Source: Agapanthus africanus (Eukaryota > Streptophyta > Magnoliopsida > Asparagales > Amaryllidaceae). From it: DNA of 64,000 nucleotides. The stretch's first letter is position 1. The number at the start of each line of letters is the position of its first letter. The stretch is taken from contig JASDDO010000024.1 of NCBI GenBank assembly GCA_030015575.1, positions 215,532,996 through 215,596,995 of the forward strand, given 5' to 3'. Both the position numbers and the translations under genes were made by a program. A model generated the notes under the pieces. The model was not told the DNA's origin and made no database searches. It saw only the letters and a list, made by a program, of their open reading frames with translations. Positions 1 to 11,442 of the stretch are shown in pieces.

Positions 1-1395
1 GATAATATTTTAAAACGGATATAAAATTTATAATAAAAAGGCTTTAAGATCCATAGGACTTAGTAGTAATGGATGAATAATTAAAAATGACTCTTTTATC
101 TTTTAGTAGTTTAAAACTAGAGCGATAGTGATGAATGTAGATTAGGGTTCTTGGAGAAAACTAGGGTTTCCCCACTACTAACCCTTGTCCTTTCATTGAT
201 CTCTATTCATGTCTAGCCCTTAACAAAATAAGTGTTCAACCAATCTCAAATCGTGGTCGTGACTATCAATAAATTGATAGCGCGTCCGATAAGGAGGTTA
301 ACATTTGTTTTGTTAAAGTTTATAAACTTTAAAATGTATAAAAGAAATTAAGAGATTTTTTCATCCATTATCCTACTCTAGCAAGCTAGGAATTACTTGC
401 TCATGGCTAGTGATTTAGAAGAAAGGTTGAAAAAGAATGAAAGCATAATGAAGATGCAGAAAAGTAATGCATAAAAGTAAGTGCAGAAATTAAATGCGTA
501 AAAATAAATGCAAAATGAATTAAAATTAAAAACTATCTTTATTAATCAACTATTGCATACAACTTTTATCCTTAAAAAGTAGATTACAAGAACCCTAGTT
601 TGCTCTAGATCTCTCCCTTGTTGGAGGTAGATGAATAGATGATGATCACTCGGATACGTGGATCTCTTGGATCTCTTAATCTCTTCGATGATGATTTTTG
701 AATGTACAACTCTCGGTCCTTTATATAGTCTCTCAAACCAGAAACTCTCGATGTCATCTGTGAATATATGCAGTTAAGATTATGATCCTAAAATCTCCAT
801 CCAATGGCTATTAAAGAGCCGCGGAACCGCCGCATGTAGCCATATTTAGCCGCGGTTCCGCCGCATCCTAGTAGAACTAGGATTTGAGATTTCTTCAGGT
901 CTTTTGTGTCGACATGTGGAGATCCTTTTGATATATAGATTCTGAAAATATCGTTCTGAGTCTCTGCCGTTGCTTGATTTCTTGATTTGCTTCTAAAATT
1001 TGGCAGATTCGGTTTGGATATCCCGATTTGATTTGGATCTTTTATTTGGATTCCAGACCTGAGCTAGTACCTGCATAATATCTTAAATCAAAGTATTAGT
1101 AGCATTTGGTAGTTTTGAGATATTATTCTAACCATTTTATATAATATTATGATATTAAATCTTTAAGAATATTGATTAGAAATATTTGATATGATATGCA
1201 TATTTTAATTACTCGTATTTCATTTAAATATTATATGCATATATTTTCCCTAATTATATTAATTATAAATGTAGAAACATATGATATTAAACTTTTACAA
1301 ATAAAACCACATATTTTCTCTATTTACAATTAATATCTTTTAGTAGTTAACAATTGTAGGGAAAATGTTCATACAAATGTGCAATATTTTAGACT
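1..1395 (-). other. AT-rich stretch with a probable LTR fragment, unassigned
   Basis: No coding region is visible. Three things suggest part of an LTR lying in reverse. There is a GC-rich inverted repeat at 818-865. On the minus strand a TATATAAA-like box follows about 90 bases downstream of it (719-729). The flanks are long and AT-rich. The same order, GC-rich inverted repeat and then TATA, is seen in solo LTRs S1 and S3 in this window. No LTR end or target duplication could be placed, and the left part is cut by the window edge. It could equally be unrelated intergenic DNA. Confidence 0.35.
818..865. repeat. GC-rich inverted repeat GCGGAACCGC / GCGGTTCCGC
   Basis: Core arms lie at 821-830 and 853-862, each embedded in a longer GCCGCGG..CCGCCGCA context, with a short AT-rich spacer between them. 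It stands out sharply from the AT-rich surroundings. Near-identical pairs occur at 51052-51105 (S3), and a related pair is at 17908-17955 (S1). Confidence 0.7.
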
Positions 1396-2392
1396 AATCA
1401 ATGGCAGTAACGGCATTCTTTGTAATCATGTACGGACCAACCTGATAGTATTTCATACGCAGGAAAATCATTAATTTTCCATATTAAAGCCGCACGCATC
1501 ATGAAGTTTGTATCTGTATTTGCATCGTAGGTCTCCACACCATCACTGAATAAGGATTTAACTCATCGATCAGAGGGCGGTGATAGACGTCGATATTGTT
1601 TCCCGGTGATTTTGGTCCGTCTATAAGAAGAGACATCATAAAGTAGGATTGATCCATAGTCAACTACAGCGACAGATTATAAACCATCATTACAAGGGTT
1701 ATGTGTTGTGTTCTCCACCCCTATAGTCGAAAGGGCAGAATCCATCATTAGCCAGCTTGAGCCTGATATTGCGAGGATCGCTATTAATTTTTGGGTGCCT
1801 CCTATCGAAATCTTTCCATGCCGACGAATCTCTTGGATAACTCATCTTCCGTCTTTACTTGGAGCAACATGGTGATGCTAAATCACTGCCTATGCTGTCT
1901 TCTTATATTTGAATATTCTCTACAGCCTCTGTGTTATGGAAAAGTATCGTGCTATCTTGACAGGTATATCTGGCTTCTTATCAGATTCTTTCAGCTTATA
2001 CATGTCCTCTCCGCAGGTGGGACACTCTTTTAAATCTTAATTTTCTTTCCGGTACATCTGCAATCTCTAAGGCATGCATGAATCTTCTCACAGTTCCGAC
2101 CCAAATCGGACATCATCTTCTGGGTTTCGTACCAGCTCTCGGGAACATTATTTTCTGGGGACATAGAATCTTTCAGGAACTTCAGAAGTATCGTGACTGA
2201 CTTGTTGCTCCATCCATTTAGGCACTTAATCTGTAAAAAGTGGACGAACCAAGATAGCGTAGAATACTTTGCATTCTCATAAATTGGTCTCCTCGTATCA
2301 TTCATGAACTTCTCATACTTATCCGCACGCTGTTTTTGACCGGAAGGAATGCCTCCTTCGGTAGGATAACTATTACTGAGAACAGCCTCGAC
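1395..2392 (-). pseudogene. CACTA (En/Spm) TNP2-type transposase relic
   Basis: Read on the minus strand from 2392 downward, several blocks match plant CACTA TNP2 transposases in the right order. First is WFVHFLQIKCLNGWSNKS, then a stretch ending in HACLRDC (about 2265-2075). Next comes a run with WKDFDRRHP and NIRLKLANDGFCPF (about 1800-1710), then a segment resembling SLLIDGPKSPGNNIDVY (about 1630-1575). Last is AALIWKINDFPAYEILSGW, followed by a C..C pair (about 1500-1400). The blocks lie in different frames with stops between them, so the gene is dead. The part upstream of KYEKF is cut off at 2392 by insertion of element A. The downstream part fades near 1395. No CACTA terminal inverted repeats were found. 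Family identity is confident; exact ends are not. Confidence 0.85.
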
Positions 2393-3938
2393 TGTCGGGG
2401 TCAAAAGTTACACCCCGGTTGACCAAGTCAAAGTCAAAATCAACCCTAAGCCAAGATGGGCCAACCCGAACCCAAGCTCAAGCCAAGTGGGCCCAAGCCC
2501 AAGTCAAGACCAAACATGGAAGGGGCTAGCTCCATGCCAAAAAAGGGTAATAAATTAGTTTAAATGCAATTTTTAGAAATAAATGTATGAAAAATGGGTA
2601 AAAACCAAAAATTTTGTAAACCCCATGGCTTATGTACAAAAAGAAATAAGCACATGAGGTATGGGGAGGCACAAGTGCCATTTAGAAAAGCCCAATGGGC
2701 TATATGTAAAGTGTGGAGCTTATAAAAGCAAACATGATGAGAAAATCAATAACAATTTTCATTCTCTCAAAAAATTGAAGGGATTGTGCCTCCATCTCCT
2801 TTCTCTCAAGTTCTCCATTTTCTTTTCATTTCCAATTAAATCAAGAGTTTAACTCTTCTTTTTCTAAAAAGAAATAGTTTTTTACCATAGAACCCTTGAA
2901 GGGGAGTTCTGATCTCCCATCAAATCTCTAAAAGGGAGATTTTTAAACTCACCTCCATTTTTCTCCAAGATCCAACAAAAGGAGAAGAGGAGGAAGAAGA
3001 CCTACCTCTAAAAATCCCACTTTGGGAGGATCCAAGCCTTCAAGGAGAAGAAATGGGTCCCCTTTGATCATCTCTAAAGATTTTCGAGGAGTTCAACTTC
3101 AAGATCCAAATTCTCAAAGAAGTTTAACTCTACATCCAGACCTTTTAGGAGTTTAACTCCAAATCCAAGCCTTTTAGGAGTTTAACTCCAAATCCACATC
3201 CAATTTCTTACATAGGAGTTTAACTCCAAATCCAAATCTTTTGGGAGTTTAATTCCAAATCTATACCTAATTCCTATTTAGGAGTTCAATCCCCAGCCCA
3301 GGGGCTAAGCCTCTTTCTCTGCTAGTATTTCCAGTGGTCGCATGCCGCATACGTGGCCGACTAGCGCCTAGCAGTCACATGCCGCACACGTGACCTGCTG
3401 GTGTCCAGCTCCCACATGTAGGGCATGTGACCCATGGGCGCCCACCGCCCATGCGCCTAGCACGTGACCCGCGGGCGTCCAGTGCCCACGCGCCATTCAC
3501 GCGTCCTTAGGACGCTCCTCACCCTTCTTTTTCCCTCACGCTCCACACTCAAAACATGCCTCTTGTTAGAAAAAATTTCTAACGAGGCGTTGCCCCGCAC
3601 CCTGCAAGGGGGCTGCTAGCCCCCTTGACCCCCAGCCCGCTATTCGGATAGTGGGACCCCCATAAACTCTGTGAGTCTCTCGATAGTCTAAGTCCCCTTC
3701 AAAACACAACACATGCACACTGCACATTGAGTTCGCATGACCAGTTTTACCCGTCGATTGGAGGTTCCCTCGCTCTAAAAGCAAGGGATAAATAACGGCA
3801 TTTTAGTCCGCGGCTGTCGGAGATTCGGATCCCCATAATCAATAAACTCCAGCCTATCCCAAGCAGGGGGAATCTGAAATACGCCTGACAAGCGATGCGC
3901 ATTTCCCATCTCAATGGGGTAACGAAAAACACCCTAAA
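2393..3938 (+). repeat. Element A 5' LTR
   Basis: About 1.55 kb, starting TGTCGGGG and ending before the primer-binding region at 3944. It matches element B LTRs in its first 300 bases (TTACACCCCGGTTGACCAAG), in the block GGGGCTGCTAGCCCCCTTGACC near 3610 (in two stretches), and in its last 150 bases. A TATAAAAG box lies at 2721-2728. In place of B's long GC-rich repeat it has GGAGTTTAACTCC palindromes at about 3148-3260 and several CACGTGACC words at 3380-3470. The partner LTR is outside the window, so no age can be given. Confidence 0.85.
2721..2728 (+). promoter_or_regulatory. TATA box of element A LTR
   Basis: TATAAAAG sits about 330 bases into the LTR, at the same alignment place as the TATAAAGG boxes in both element B LTRs. 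Inferred U3 promoter. Confidence 0.5.
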
Positions 3939-4252
3939 AATTCTGGAACGGCCGGTAGGACCCTTTCTATCCTTCCATATTTTGGGTTAAACGTTCATGT
4001 GAACTCAATCAACATATATATATCGATTGCCTGTACTGAAGTCATATTTTTGTGTGTACAGGTTAACAGCTTTCAGTCACAAACTCGAACTCAGCAATCA
4101 TGTCTCCCCAGACGAGCTTCGTTTCTAACGCGACTCTGATTCCCTACATAGTCAAGGTCAATGCCCGTGTGGTTCTCCCTGCAAGTTTTAGTCGGCAATG
4201 GGAGGAGCCACCCCATCAATTTGGTTCCGTCATCATCTACCCTGCTGGAAGC
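3939..4252 (+). pseudogene. Element A leader and start of gag
   Basis: A primer-binding-like sequence (from 3944) follows the LTR. The ATG-CDS start of gag is at about 4100; its first residues MSPQT match the gag start of element B at 34786, and both continue with a VVLPAS..QWEEP segment. The piece ends at 4252 where element C entered. Its continuation resumes at 30892. Confidence 0.75.
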
Positions 4253-4284
4253 TGTTTCCTGATTTAAAATCAGGAAAGTTTACG

Positions 4285-4640
4285 GAGGAGGCATCACATG
4301 CTAGCACGTGACCAGCAGTCACGTGTTGGAACGTGACGTTTAAAAGCAACGGCAAAGGCAAAGTCAGCTCCTTGATTAAATCAAAGAAAAGGCTCCAGAA
4401 AGGGTCACGTGCTCGCACGTGACCAGGGGTCACGTGCTCGCACGTGACCAGGGGTCACGTGCTCGCACGTGACCAGGGGTCACGTGCTCGTACGTGACGG
4501 TTGAACAGCTGCCAGAAAACAGAGCGCAGAAAGGAGAAGAAAGCTCGTTCCAATGGGTCACGTGCCCACACGTGACCAAGGGTCACGTGACTACACGTGA
4601 CCAAGGGTCACGTGGTCACACGTGACCGGCTTTCAAAGCC
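4285..4640. repeat. CACGTG hairpin array in C LTR (U3)
   Basis: About 15 copies of the palindrome CACGTG occur here, mostly paired as arms GGTCACGTG / CACGTGACC around a 4-base loop such as CTCG. The matching region of the 3' LTR (24404-24660) has only about nine, because a block of pairs is missing and some words have mutated. CACGTG is the plant G-box bound by bZIP and bHLH factors. The array lies upstream of the TATA box, so a promoter role is plausible but inferred. Confidence 0.8.
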
Positions 4641-4965
4641 TATCTATTTAACAGAATTAAATTCTGAACAGCATTCTAATCTTTCCAATGGGGAATGATT
4701 ATTTGAAACCGATTGGATTAAAGATTTAAAGGTAATTAAATATCACCTATCTATGGAAAAATCTTGAGCTTGGAAAGATTTTCCCTTAAAATCTAACCGA
4801 AACAACAAAAGAATATCTTTGGATTTAAAATCCAATGGTGAATAAAATTCACCTGATAATCCAAAGGTCCAAATAAATGGTGAATGCAAATCAAATCTCT
4901 AATGAATACAAATCAGATCCCTCAATGAATGATTCATCGAAACTAATTGATTCTGCTCCTTCTCC

Positions 4966-4973
4966 TATAAATA
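4966..4973 (+). promoter_or_regulatory. TATA box of C 5' LTR
   Basis: TATAAATA in the context CTCCTATAAATAGGAG, itself an inverted repeat. A purine-rich leader follows at once, as in many LTR promoters. Confidence 0.7.
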
Positions 4974-5125
4974 GGAGCCAAGGGACAGAGAGAGATAGAT
5001 ACAGAGATCTATATACAGGGAGATAGAGAGAAAAAGAAAGAGAGTCTTGAGACTTTGGAAGAATTTGATCTTCTGCAAAAGAAAACCCTAGGTAAGAAAA
5101 GGAAAGCTTTTAAAGAAAAAAAAAA

Positions 5126-6210
5126 GAGAATTTAATTCTCGAAAGAGTTTAACTCTTATATTAAAAAGATGAACTTAGTTCTCTCTTTAGTGGAGGATCT
5201 GCAAAGTGCACATCTCCCCTTGAATTGAGAATTTAATTCTCATTGGGTTGAGATCCTGCCATGCAGATCCAAAGCATAGGAAGGGAATGGAAGTTTGAGA
5301 ATTTAATTCTCGTAGGAATTTAATTTCTTTAAAATAAAATTAGGGTTTAACCCTATGTCACAGGAATTTAATTCCTTCAAATGAACAGAACCAGGGTTTA
5401 ACCCTAGTTAAGAACTTAAATCTGTTAAAATAACAGGAACCTAATTCCTCACATGTACGGGAATTCAATTCTCACAGAAGACAAGTTAGAGTTCAACTCT
5501 ATCTAAGAATATGATCCTTCAGAAGAAAACAGGAAGTTTATTGCTAGGATTTAACCCCATGAAGAATTTAATTCTTAAAAGAAGATAAACGCATCCTCAA
5601 ACAGGCAAAGAAACAGGGTCACGTGCTACCACGTGACCCCTGAAAAGGTCTACAGAGAAGGGTTTTGAGGCAACGCCTCACATGCCCCACGTGACCCCTG
5701 GCAGAAGCTCTAACAGACGAACACTTAAATACCCATCACGTGACAGCACGTGACGCTCCAAAATACTCAATACTCTCGGCAGAACAAATAAAGAGAGGGC
5801 GCTCTCACGTGCTACCACGTGACCCCTCTTGCCTTAGTATTTAACACTAAATCGAAACCTCTGTATCCAGTGCTTAACACTGATTTGCTTTAGTGTTTAA
5901 CACTAATTGAAAAACTCTCTTTGCAGTGTTTAACACTAAATTTCTTAGTGTTTAACACTAAATTAAATTTCGGTTACTATTAATTTGGAATCTCTCATTC
6001 CAGTGTTTAACACTGATTTGCTTTAGTGTTTGAACACTAACTTGAAACCTCTCTGGCCGGTGTTTAACACTGACATGCATTAGCGTTTAACACTGATTTG
6101 AAAGCCCTGTTGCTAGTATGTGACACCGATTATCTTTTGGCGTTTAACATCAGTTTATCAATCTCATTCCCAGTGTTCAACACTGTTGGTCTCTAGTGTT
6201 TAACACTAGC
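5126..6210. repeat. Array of TTTAA-centred short palindromes
   Basis: Dozens of short inverted repeats share a TTTAA core but differ in matched arms: GAGAATTTAATTCTC, AGGAATTTAATTCCT, AGGGTTTAACCCT, AGAGTTTAACTCT. Then, from about 5840, many copies of AGTGTTTAACACT follow. Arms change on both sides together. The same series recurs in the 3' LTR at 28584-29665. Confidence 0.85.
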
Positions 6211-6505
6211 TTTAGCCCAATTGGCTAAGTTTCCAGAGGCAAAGCCTCTCTTTCAATGGACCAACAGAGGGCCCATATCCTAAGCATGATTGGACTTAGC
6301 CCAAGCTGGCCATAAGTCCTCAATTCAGACTTAACTGAGCTAATGGGCTCATAATATGATTAATTGGTCTTGGTTCTAAATTGGGCCAAAGACTATTTAA
6401 TCTACCTCGGTTTAAGGGTACATCTCTTCACTCCTTTGATACTTGGCGTTGTAATTCCTCAACGTCTTCAAAGAGGTGACGGGTCCCGATGACCACACAT
6501 TGATA

Positions 6506-6861
6506 CGGACTGTGGGGTCCTTAAACTCATGGACTATGAGGTCCTTAACCTTGACCGGGATGTCTTAAAACTAACATTGGATTGTGGAGTCCTTAAATCC
6601 ACGGACTACGACGTCCTTAACCTTGACCGGGATGTCTTAAAACTAACATTGGATTGTGGAGTCCTTAAATCCACGGACTACGACGTCCTTAACCTTGACC
6701 GTGATGTCTTAAAACTAACATTGGACTATGGAATCCTTAAATCCACGGACTACGACGTCCTTAACCTTGACCGCAATGTCTTAAAACTAACATTGGACCG
6801 TAATGTCCTTAAACTATCTATGGACCGTAATGTCCTTAAACTACCTAATGACCGCAATGTC
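6506..6861. repeat. GGAC-N6-GTCC hairpin array in C LTR
   Basis: Repeated GGACTNNNNNGTCC and GACCNNNNTGTC units are separated by CTTAAA-type linkers. A 72-base period (for example ATTGG at 6576 and 6648) keeps one forward frame open across the array, giving a repetitive peptide with VLNLDRDVLKL. I regard that frame as a by-product. It recurs at 29961-30317 and, in part, at 22425-22640. Confidence 0.8.
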
Positions 6862-7436
6862 ACTAAACTAAACAACAGGGCCTCCCCTTAAACTGCTCTC
6901 TTGTTGGATCTAAAGCGATCCCGTTAAGTTGATCTTAGTCTAAATTTAGATTAATGTATCCTTAACAAACGTTTAAGTTGATCTTAGTCCCTAACGAGGC
7001 TAACATATCCTTAAACCCAACCCCCAAACCCAAATCTAAGATAATACGGATTTGGACTAGTCCACGCCCTACGGGCGACGACATAACTCAGTCTCCGTAT
7101 ACAATCCACGGGCAACCAAACACAAAATAAACACACACGACACGAAGTGAAATTTCTGGAGAAGGAGAAAGTGGTTACCGCAATGCGGTAGCGTAATTAA
7201 CTGCAGGGGCTTGCGCCTGCAGGGAAGAGCGTCCCTACAATCAAAAACCCCTCAAGTGAGGGGGAATATGACGAAGTCTGCTACATCGGACGCATCCGTT
7301 TAAAACTTCGATACATGGTGCCATAAATCAACTTGGCATCTTCGGAGAGGTAGACGGATAGCACCAATTAGCATCTTCCCCGAATCTCAGGCTAGACGTC
7401 CATGCGTCGCGCCGTCTTTCGGAGGGGAACAGATTC

Positions 7437-7455
7437 TGGCACGCCCGGTGGGACC
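7437..7455 (+). other. Element C primer-binding site
   Basis: TGGCACGCCCGGTGGGACC begins five bases after the 5' LTR end, the expected place for minus-strand primer binding. Element B has the same site with one change. I could not assign the tRNA with confidence. Confidence 0.75.
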
Positions 7456-7584
7456 TTTTCCTCTTTCCACTCCACACTTCGTGTGTCGTGATTCGCGAAC
7501 CAATCGCGGTTCGCTAATGGTTGCCTTTGGGTTTCGAAGTACTAAGATTTGACGTTTCGTTTGCTGCAGAAAGCAAAAGGATCA

Positions 7585-10500
7585 ATGGCTGGCAACTGCT
7601 CAAACTGCTCCAACTGCAAATGCAACCGACGCTCCACCTCACCTGGAGGTGTAGCATATGGACCGCAGGCTGCTTCCCTATTCACTATGCCTGTGGAGCA
7701 AGTGACTCAAGCTACCACCGGTCTATTCTTTGGGACCATGCTCCCGCCGGTGAACATTAACATCCCAATGCTTGTACCGGAAGCGTCAAAGAAGTCGGTC
7801 TTTGATCGACTTACTACTCCCACGGCCCCTCTCAGCGGGTCGTCCAGCTCCTCGGTCTTCGCCAGACTAGGCCAAAATTCCTCTGGGCCCACAATGAAGC
7901 TTGCAATCCCAGAGAAGATTATTCCGAAGAGGATAACCATCCATGCTCCTGAAGTCGTCAAGGCGGCTTCTCCTACCAAAGAGTCGGTCTTTATAAGATT
8001 GGCTGTTCCAGCTCCTGCACCTGCTACCCAAAGGACATCGGTCTTTAACAGGCTGACACCAGCAGCGACCCCCCACCTACACAGGGGGCAAGATGAGGCT
8101 ATCGCCCTCACCAAGCCGGTTCCATCAGCACGATGCGCTCGACATCGTTACTGGCGCCAAGTGAGGAAGGCCGGAGGCAACTCCCCTCCTGGGCTAACTC
8201 CTCCAGCCCCGACGACGGAGGTTAATGCTGCTGTTCCAACTGGGAACAGCTTTGAGATGCTAAATAAGGTGCGTAGGAATTCTCTTACCGCGGTGCTAAA
8301 AAGGTCTCCCCCTCCACTGAAAAAGTCTGTAGAAGTAAAGCCAGAACAACCCCAATCTCCTCAACGGCTGTCTTCCAAAATCTATAAAGTCTGGCGGCAG
8401 ACCCAAGACTTGGTGATCGATCCAAATTTCTCCCGCCAGCACAAGAAGCTGAAAATCCAACAGGAAGTCAGTCACCAGGCTAAGCCACGAAAAGCTGTCT
8501 GGGTGCCCACTTCAACGGACCCCTCAACTTCCACTGCTCATAAAAAGAAGAGGCCAGAGAGGACCCCCGGGTCTGCAACGAAAGCTAAAAGTGCTGAGCC
8601 CAGACGCCCTAAGGTTGGGGGCAGGATGGTCCATACTGTATACATGGCGTCGGGGAAAGAAGATAGCCGCGCGTCCACAGGTCATAGACCACTTACACGG
8701 TCGGTGACCAAAGCTCAGGAGCAACAACAAAAGCTCTAGGAAATGATGATCGCAATGGCCGCGCTTACTGGGCCAAAAGAAAGCCCCGAGGCGTCCTCGG
8801 ATCAACAACAAGAACAAGAAACCGACGCCGAGTTCCTCCGGAGGATACTGGAAAAGAAAGATAGAGAGGCTGCAGAACAAGCGGCCAATATAAAGCAAAT
8901 AGCCCATTTATTCCAGGACATGGTGGGAATGATGATCCAACAAGACCCACCTGCTGAGGATCCTCCGATCTTCCTTGAAGACGACAGGGGAGAAACGCCA
9001 AATCCACCACCGGCTCTCTCAACGGCCAAGGAGGAGACAATCTCTAAGGCTGACTTGGACGACTATATAGCCCAGCAAATCTGGGTTCATCATGCGACTG
9101 AGGCAGCTGGGCAAGTCGTAAAAACAGGGCGACCATATCTGAGCTGGTACGACCAAATTAAATATCCGCCGGGTTATACAATACCAAAATTCCACGTGTA
9201 TAAGGGAACCGGCAATCCCCACCAACATGTTGCCCAGTTCAGGGCCCTTTGCGGTAACACCGGTGGTGACGATAAACTTTTGCTTCGCCAGTTCATGGGC
9301 AGCTTATCAGAAACAGCGTTCGAATGGTATTCGGAACTCCCTAACGATTCCATCAAGACGTTCGCTGAAATGGAATTGATATTTACCTAGCGATTCGCAA
9401 GCGCCAGCGAACGCACTCCGATAACAGCATTAATTAATGCCAGGGTGAAACCAGGCGAAACGTGGGTCCGGTACGCTATACGCTGGCGAAATTTGTGGTG
9501 AAAATGCGAACAACGCATTGAGGAAGCGCCCGCGGTGGGCATGTTTGTGGGAACCCTAGACCCTCATGCAACTATCTCCCAATTTATGATATTCTTTAAG
9601 CCAACCACGTTCCAAGCTTTAATCGACAAGTTGGCCCAGATGGGTCACAGACCATCTCCCCCAAAGCCGAAGCCTCGGAGTGACAAGGGTAAAGGGAAGG
9701 CAACCTTCATTGCGAATGCTCAGCAGCAACCTAGTGCCCCAAAGTTGGCGGATCAACTGGAAGAGAGACGCCGGTATTATAATGAGAAGATGAAGCGCCC
9801 CTACTCGTTGCCGCTGGATAAGACAAAGCGGTTATTCGAGCTGGCAGTACGCAACAGACTTATAAACTTGCCAAATCCAAGGCGACCGCCACAACCCACT
9901 GAGGTGAATAACCCCAATTATTGCCCTTACCATCAAACGGTAAGCCACCCGATTGAGGATTGCTTCGTCTTCAAAGGATGGATTGAGGATCAATACCTCC
10001 AGGGAAAGTTTGCGCTGTCCGAAAAGTGGAAGGTGAATCCGCCACAGCCGCATACTCCTAAGAAAGCAGATACACCGGGGGAAACCTGTTCTATCATTGA
10101 GGAAGATCCATGGGAAGTCGTGCTATCGGTTAAAACCAGAAAAATGTTGAGTGATCTTCATGCGTGACCAGCAGTCGAATGGAAGAACCCGCTTGAACCT
10201 CAAATCATCAAAGAGATGCCGAAGCCGCGTCCAACTACGAGGAGCAGTGGTGATGGCCCAAGTACTCACACCCAACCGTCAAAATCTTCGAAGAAAAAGA
10301 AGAAGAAATATAAGAAGCCCATGAAGCCTGGAGACAAGCGCACGGATTTAAAGAAACAGATCGACGCGCTGGAAGAGTACAATCAAAAAGCACGGACTCC
10401 CATCACGCTACAAGAGTTCCTCAACCACGTCTTTCAGGAGGAAGATGATGGAGAGAGCTCATCGGATGAATCCGAGGGATATGTGGCGAGTTGTCATGTG

Positions 10501-11400
10501 ATTTCCCACTCGGAAGATGAGAAAACTCCTGGCACTGAGAAACTGGGGGCACAGCCTGAGCCAGAACTTGTATGGCCAACAGATGAAATGATCGAAGCCT
10601 TTAAAGACGAGATTCGTTTGAAGAGTAAAGCCGATCAGGAGCGTGAGATGGCTGCATCGGAAGGAGCCAAGCACAGGCGACAAAACGAAAGAGTCGAAGC
10701 ACTCCCGCCAGATCAAAAGACATCCGATGCGAATAAAAACAAGTACAAGATGAGGAAGAGGTTCGCCAAAGCCATGTCAGTAGGGATGAAGCTACCACCC
10801 TCGGAAGAGAACGCGTTCGATGGGGCGGAGAGGCACCCTAATTATTGCTCATATCATCGGAAAATTTCACACTCTACGGAGGAGCGCGACGCCTTTAGGA
10901 TATGGTGGCAGGGATATGTTGCTCACCAGCAACATTTTAAGCGCATGAAACGCAGAACTCGTCGAGAGCAAAGAAGTACAACTGACAGGCACAAAAGAAC
11001 TGCTGGCAACTGTTACATGGTTAACGCCAGAGGGTCATAAGTTCTCACCTTTGGGAGCGACTCTGATGAAGAAATGGCTCTGGGCCCTCTCTTTAAAGAA
11101 TCCGTTTTAGGGAAAGAGGAAGAACCGGAGGCCTGTGCGAACATTCAGCTGTGCAATCGCACGCTCCCGGAAAAGAATCTCGGACCCGCGAATAGAAAAG
11201 ATAAGGGAGAGGAGAAGGTCACTGGGGATATCGCCTTAGATGACCAAGTCATGAAAGAGCTGACTGCCAAGGACCCTCCCAGGCAGGGTAAGGTGGACTA
11301 CAACATCCTAGCGCACCTAAGGAAGCTACCTTCTCAGCTCAGCATTCTCGATGCCCTCCTATTATCAAAAGAAGCGCGAGATTCATTAATCAAGGTGTTA
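7585..11400 (+). pseudogene. gag: Element C gag region
   Basis: The region starts at the ATG at 7585 (MAGNCSNC). The capsid-like Retrotrans_gag part lies at about 9130-9520, with a YTIPKFHVYKGTGNPHQHV start typical of Tat gag. A nucleocapsid-like CPYH..H..C module lies near 9910-9990. A second, weaker copy of that module lies near 10840-10900, within a lysine- and glutamate-rich stretch. Gag coats the RNA in virus-like particles. The region is broken in several places. A third copy of the CPYH module appears downstream of protease (see the spacer entry), which is unusual. Confidence 0.8.
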
Positions 11401-11442
11401 TAAGAGCCCGAGCAGTTCCAAGCCTTCCTCGCCGCAGAAAGG

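Larger units (their letters stand above)
4253..7431 (+). repeat. Element C 5' LTR
   Basis: About 3.18 kb. Modules in order: CACGTG hairpins (4285-4640), TATA box (4966), GA-rich leader (4985-5045), TTTAA-centred palindromes (5126-6210), GGAC-N6-GTCC array (6506-6861), a block with AAGTTGATCTTAGTC (6910-7010), the shared word GTATACAATCCACGGGC (7097-7113), and an end CTTTCGGAGGGGAACA. The 3' LTR repeats the same order. Confidence 0.93.

Noticed and set aside
2661-2852. Small frames in the LTRs of A and B (also 33255-33470, 45204-45419)
   Set aside because: Located in the LTR leader, low information, no constraint visible between copies.
6529-6891. Repetitive 120-codon frame (VLNLDRDVLKL) in the C LTR, also at 29969-30346 and 22403-22777
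   Set aside because: A 72-base period keeps the frame open. It is kept in three places only because the block is an LTR module; codon-level constraint cannot be shown.
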